A stretch of 64,000 nt of DNA from Pithys albifrons albifrons (lineage: Eukaryota > Chordata > Aves > Passeriformes > Thamnophilidae), in the NCBI RefSeq assembly GCF_047495875.1, contig NC_092463.1:2737057-2801056 (forward strand), given 5' to 3'. The position numbers and the translations under genes were made by a program. The stretch's first letter is position 1. Each line of letters starts with the position of its first letter. Below, one piece after another: positions 61,701 to 64,000 of the stretch. Below the pieces are notes generated by a model that was given only the letters and a program-made list of their open reading frames with translations, was not told where the DNA came from and made no database searches.

Positions 61701-63668
61701 TGCCCAGAGAGGTGGTGGATTCCCCATCCCTGGAGGTTTTTAACCTGAGATTGGCCGTGGCACTGAGTGCCATGATCTGGTAAAGGGACTGGAGTTGGAC
61801 CAAGGGTTGGACTTGATGATCTCAGAGGTCTTTTCCAACCCAATCGATTCTGTGATTCTGTGATTCTCAAGCTGCAGCAGAGAAGGTTCAGGTTGGATAT
61901 TAGGGAAAAATTTCTTCACTGAAAGGGTGGTCAGGCATTGGAACAGGCTGCCCAGGGTAGTGGTGGAGTCACCATCTCTGGAAGAGTTCCAAAAACCCAA
62001 TGGATATGGCACTTGGGGACATGGTTTAGTGGTGAACAAGGTGATGCTGGATTAATGGTTGGACTTGACGATTTTAGAGGTCTTTTTGAATCTTACTGAT
62101 TCTATGACCATCCCAAAGTGCTTAAACATAACCTAAAGGCAAATTAAGGAGGATTCAGGGATATTTCTGTTTGGGAATCACCACATGGTCCATCCAAGGT
62201 GCAGGTTTCCAGTAACTCAGCTGAATTTTAGGGCTCAGAGTGGATTGTGCCACACTTCTGTACTTCTCTGGGCTGGTGTAGGCCAGGACAGTGGGATAAA
62301 GAACATCCATGGGGATGGATCCCTCCCTCTGCTGCAGAGCTGTGTCTTTTTCCTCACTGAGTGCTGCTTGAGCTCATCCTCCCTCACACCAGGGAGAGGA
62401 GCCAAGCAGTGGAACTGGCTTTGGGAAGAGGGTCACTGACACTTTCTGATGCCCTTTGAAATGCTTGAAACTACACAGGGGATCAGACAACCTCAAATCC
62501 TGAAATTTCTCTGGAAATCCTCTTGGCAGGAGCCTGATTCCTGAAGCTTGTGTGCCATTTCCACCTCTGGGCTGCCTGGAAGGCAGGAGCCAAGGAATCC
62601 CAGCAGGAAAACAGCTGAGTAAGGGTGCCTTGTAGGAGGTGAGGGATCCTTCAGTGCAGCCACAGTCTGGGAGCTGACAAGGAAAGGGAGGAGAAGGGAA
62701 ACTGAACCTCCACACCTATGCAGTGATCCCACAAGTACAGGTGTGCTGGATCTGTCTGGATGTCTCTCTGCCTCTTCCCATTTTCCTTCAAAGTCTGCAG
62801 TCAGGACATGAGCTTTGCTGGTGGCTGACTGTGATCCCAATTCTGGAATCCTTCCTGCTGGGCCCTGTACCTGGAGCTGCATTTTGCACAGGACACAACC
62901 CTGTTTCTGCCGTGGCTGTTTTCCTGCTGTTTTCCTGACCAGCTGGTTCCCTGTCCCCTTGCAGCAGGATCTCACATCTGAGCTCTCACTTGGGAGTGTC
63001 AGCACCTTCCTGAACTGTCCCTAATTCCTTAGGCTCAAGTTCTGCCCATGTATGCTTCAGCCTTCCACCTCTGGAGGGCTTCCCACCATCTCAGAGTTAC
63101 TTTTCAGGTGTATTTGTTCTACAAACTTCATAAGGATGAAGGAGCTGTGAGTTCCAAGTGCTTTTTCCAGCCTGCAGGTCCATGATCCAATACCAAAGGG
63201 CTATTTTAGATCAGCTATTTGTCTTGCTGAAGCAGAGCAGCTCAAGCAGCCTTCTCTAATGTGGAAATCCAGTGTGCTTGAGGTGCTAAAATAAGCAGCC
63301 CAGAACACTGGGCAGAGGAGATGTACTTTTGAAAGATTTTAATGACTGTTAAGTGCTAAACTCCCTGCTTTTCTTGGAGTTCCTAAGGTGTGGTGTTAAA
63401 GTCCCTGTCACATATGGGGTGTTATAGGCACCTGTATTTGGGCTGAGCTCTTGGAATGAAAAAAGTACCAGTCTTTTGGGTCCAGGGCAAGACTGGGTGC
63501 TAATAAATAATCTGGAGTCCTTGGAGGTGTCCAGCTGGAATCTGGCTCCCCTGTTTATCTCTTGTCTAAATTTAAAGAAAACTATAGGTCATGTGAAGTA
63601 ACACTGTGCAAATCTTTCCTCCAGGTCATATTCAAAGTGAAATGTGCAGCTGAATTCAACAAGTACAA
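55747..63668 (+). CDS. GPR137C: GPR137C, exons 1 and 2 (3' part outside window)
   Basis: Exon 1 is 55747-56079 (111 codons, donor GAG|GTAAGT); exon 2 is 63625-63668 (acceptor CCAG, donor CAA|GTAAGT, phase 2). Residues 9-41 ([17 protein letters not shown]), 47-71 and 84-108 form three hydrophobic spans, the first half of a seven-span membrane protein. [26 protein letters not shown] and LLNLYFAE are GPR137-family signatures. The short second exon, [15 protein letters not shown], fits GPR137C better than GPR137 or GPR137B. GPR137 family proteins sit mainly in lysosomal membranes, and GPR137B has been tied to Rag GTPase and mTORC1 control; the role of the C paralogue is less defined. The N-terminus is shorter than the human protein as I remember it. 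The ATG at 55747 lies in CCCCATGGC. Confidence 0.9.
56250..56745 (+). repeat. Degenerate 47-48 bp minisatellite in GPR137C intron 1
   Basis: Eight to ten imperfect units built around GTGCCCTGAATCCAGGCTTG and GATGGAGGCACAGG. The order decays at both ends. It starts about 170 bp inside the intron. Confidence 0.8.
56746..58770. other. GPR137C intron 1, no further feature seen
   Basis: Unique intronic sequence of mixed composition with no exon-like frame bounded by splice sites that I could support. Confidence 0.5.
58771..59107 (-). mobile_element. CR1: CR1 LINE fragment in GPR137C intron 1
   Basis: TCATAGAATCCCAGAATGG, then GACACCTCCCACTATCCCAG and GGGCAGCCTGTGCCAGG, are diagnostic avian CR1 sequence in reverse orientation. 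About 340 bp of the 3' end is present. Confidence 0.92.
59310..59372 (+). mobile_element. CR1: Short CR1 3'-tail fragment
   Basis: GATCTCAGAGGTCTTTTCCA, then ACCTCAGTTATTCTGTG, is the last 60 bp or so of a + strand CR1. Confidence 0.75.
59373..61256. other. GPR137C intron 1, no feature seen
   Basis: Unique-looking intronic DNA. No repeat family, RNA gene or conserved frame is recognised. Confidence 0.5.
61257..61866 (+). mobile_element. CR1: CR1 LINE 3' region (about 610 bp)
   Basis: The sequence runs from ACAAGAGGAAATGGCCTCAA through GAGGCCACACCTTGAGTG, GGGCTGCCCAGAGAGGTGGT and GGACTTGATGATCTCAGAGG to a tail of ATTCTGTG repeats. It is 5'-truncated, as most CR1 copies are. Frames through it are remnants with no intact reverse transcriptase. 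Confidence 0.95.
61867..62107 (+). mobile_element. CR1: Second CR1 LINE 3' end, directly adjacent
   Basis: Begins CAAGCTGCAGCAGAGAAGG, continues GGTTGGATATTAGGGAAAAA and ends TGATTCTATGACC. It abuts the tail of the previous CR1 and is in the same orientation, but is a different, more diverged copy. Confidence 0.92.
62108..63624. other. GPR137C intron 1, last part, no feature seen
   Basis: Unique intronic sequence ending in the pyrimidine tract and CCAG acceptor of exon 2. Nothing else is supported. Confidence 0.5.
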
Positions 63669-64000
63669 GTAAGTGATGCTGTTCTGACCTTCATGGCTTA
63701 AGGGGAGCTCACTGCAGGGCTGGGAGTGGGAGGTTCAGACCCCAGAGGCTGAACAGAGCTAATTCCATACCTGTGCTCTGACAAACAATCAGTGTTGTGC
63801 TTTGGAACAGGACTGGGAGGTTCAGAGGTGCCCAGGAAGTTCAAGCATCCCAGTAACAAACTATATGAACTCTCAAGGTCATTCTGAGCCGTCCCACCCC
63901 AAAAAAGATCTGCAGAATAACACTTGAGAAATAGGTGAGACCCGTGTTTGTGCAGCCCAGGTGCTTCCTAACGATTTCCAGGGAACCCACTGGGAAATTC
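63669..64000. other. Start of GPR137C intron 2
   Basis: Begins GTAAGTGATG. No exon or repeat is recognised before the window ends. Confidence 0.6.

Noticed and set aside
61178..61870. About 200-codon frames on both strands in GPR137C intron 1
   Set aside because: They lie within the CR1 3' region, which is largely non-coding and 5'-truncated.

Overview
The window looks like nuclear DNA of a bird, most likely a passerine. The signs are CR1 LINE 3' ends (poly-ATTCTRTG tails), a retroviral solo LTR, short GT-AG introns in a GC-rich gene cluster, and a gene family (maestro heat-like repeat, MROH) that I know from memory to be amplified in songbird genomes. No bacterial or organellar genes are seen.

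Layout. (1) Positions 1-47214 are a head-to-tail array of a 10.8-11.9 kb unit, all on the + strand. The same point inside exon 7 recurs at 1, 10871, 21711, 32609 and 44497. Each unit holds the 3' half of one gene, a roughly 4.5 kb spacer, a TATA promoter and the 5' half of the next gene. I reconstructed a 15-exon gene whose splice phases all agree. Copy A is cut by the window start (stop at 2716). B (8369-13586), C (19192-24480), D (30090-35325) and E (40841-47214) are complete and open. B, C and D encode 847 residues; E encodes 1209. The proteins have a short basic N-terminus, an Asp/Thr/Ser-rich domain of 11-residue tandem repeats carried in one exon, and about 550 residues of HEAT-type helical repeats ending in a short polar tail. 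Copy E has about 47 of the 11-residue repeats; B-D have about 13.

(2) Positions 47215-51780 are a degenerate edge of the array. They hold a deletion-fused pseudogene (exon 3 sequence joined to intron 14 and exon 15), three further orphan terminal exons each with its own 3' UTR, and two copies of a 262-bp flanking segment. (3) Positions 51780-55400 are unannotated sequence, a CR1 fragment and a pyrimidine-rich degenerate satellite split by a 570-bp solo LTR. (4) From 55400 a CpG-rich promoter leads into GPR137C on the + strand: exon 1 at 55747-56079 and exon 2 at 63625-63668, separated by a 7.5 kb intron with CR1 copies and a minisatellite. The gene runs off the window.

The array genes should be co-regulated, since their promoters are nearly identical: three copies of a CCCTTTGTGACAC element, then a TATATAGG box. 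Sequence variants are shared between copies in a criss-cross pattern, which suggests ongoing gene conversion or unequal crossing-over. The least ordinary content is the MROH array with its variable 11-residue repeat domain, and the 34-bp 3' UTR minisatellite in which nearly every unit resembles a 3' splice acceptor.
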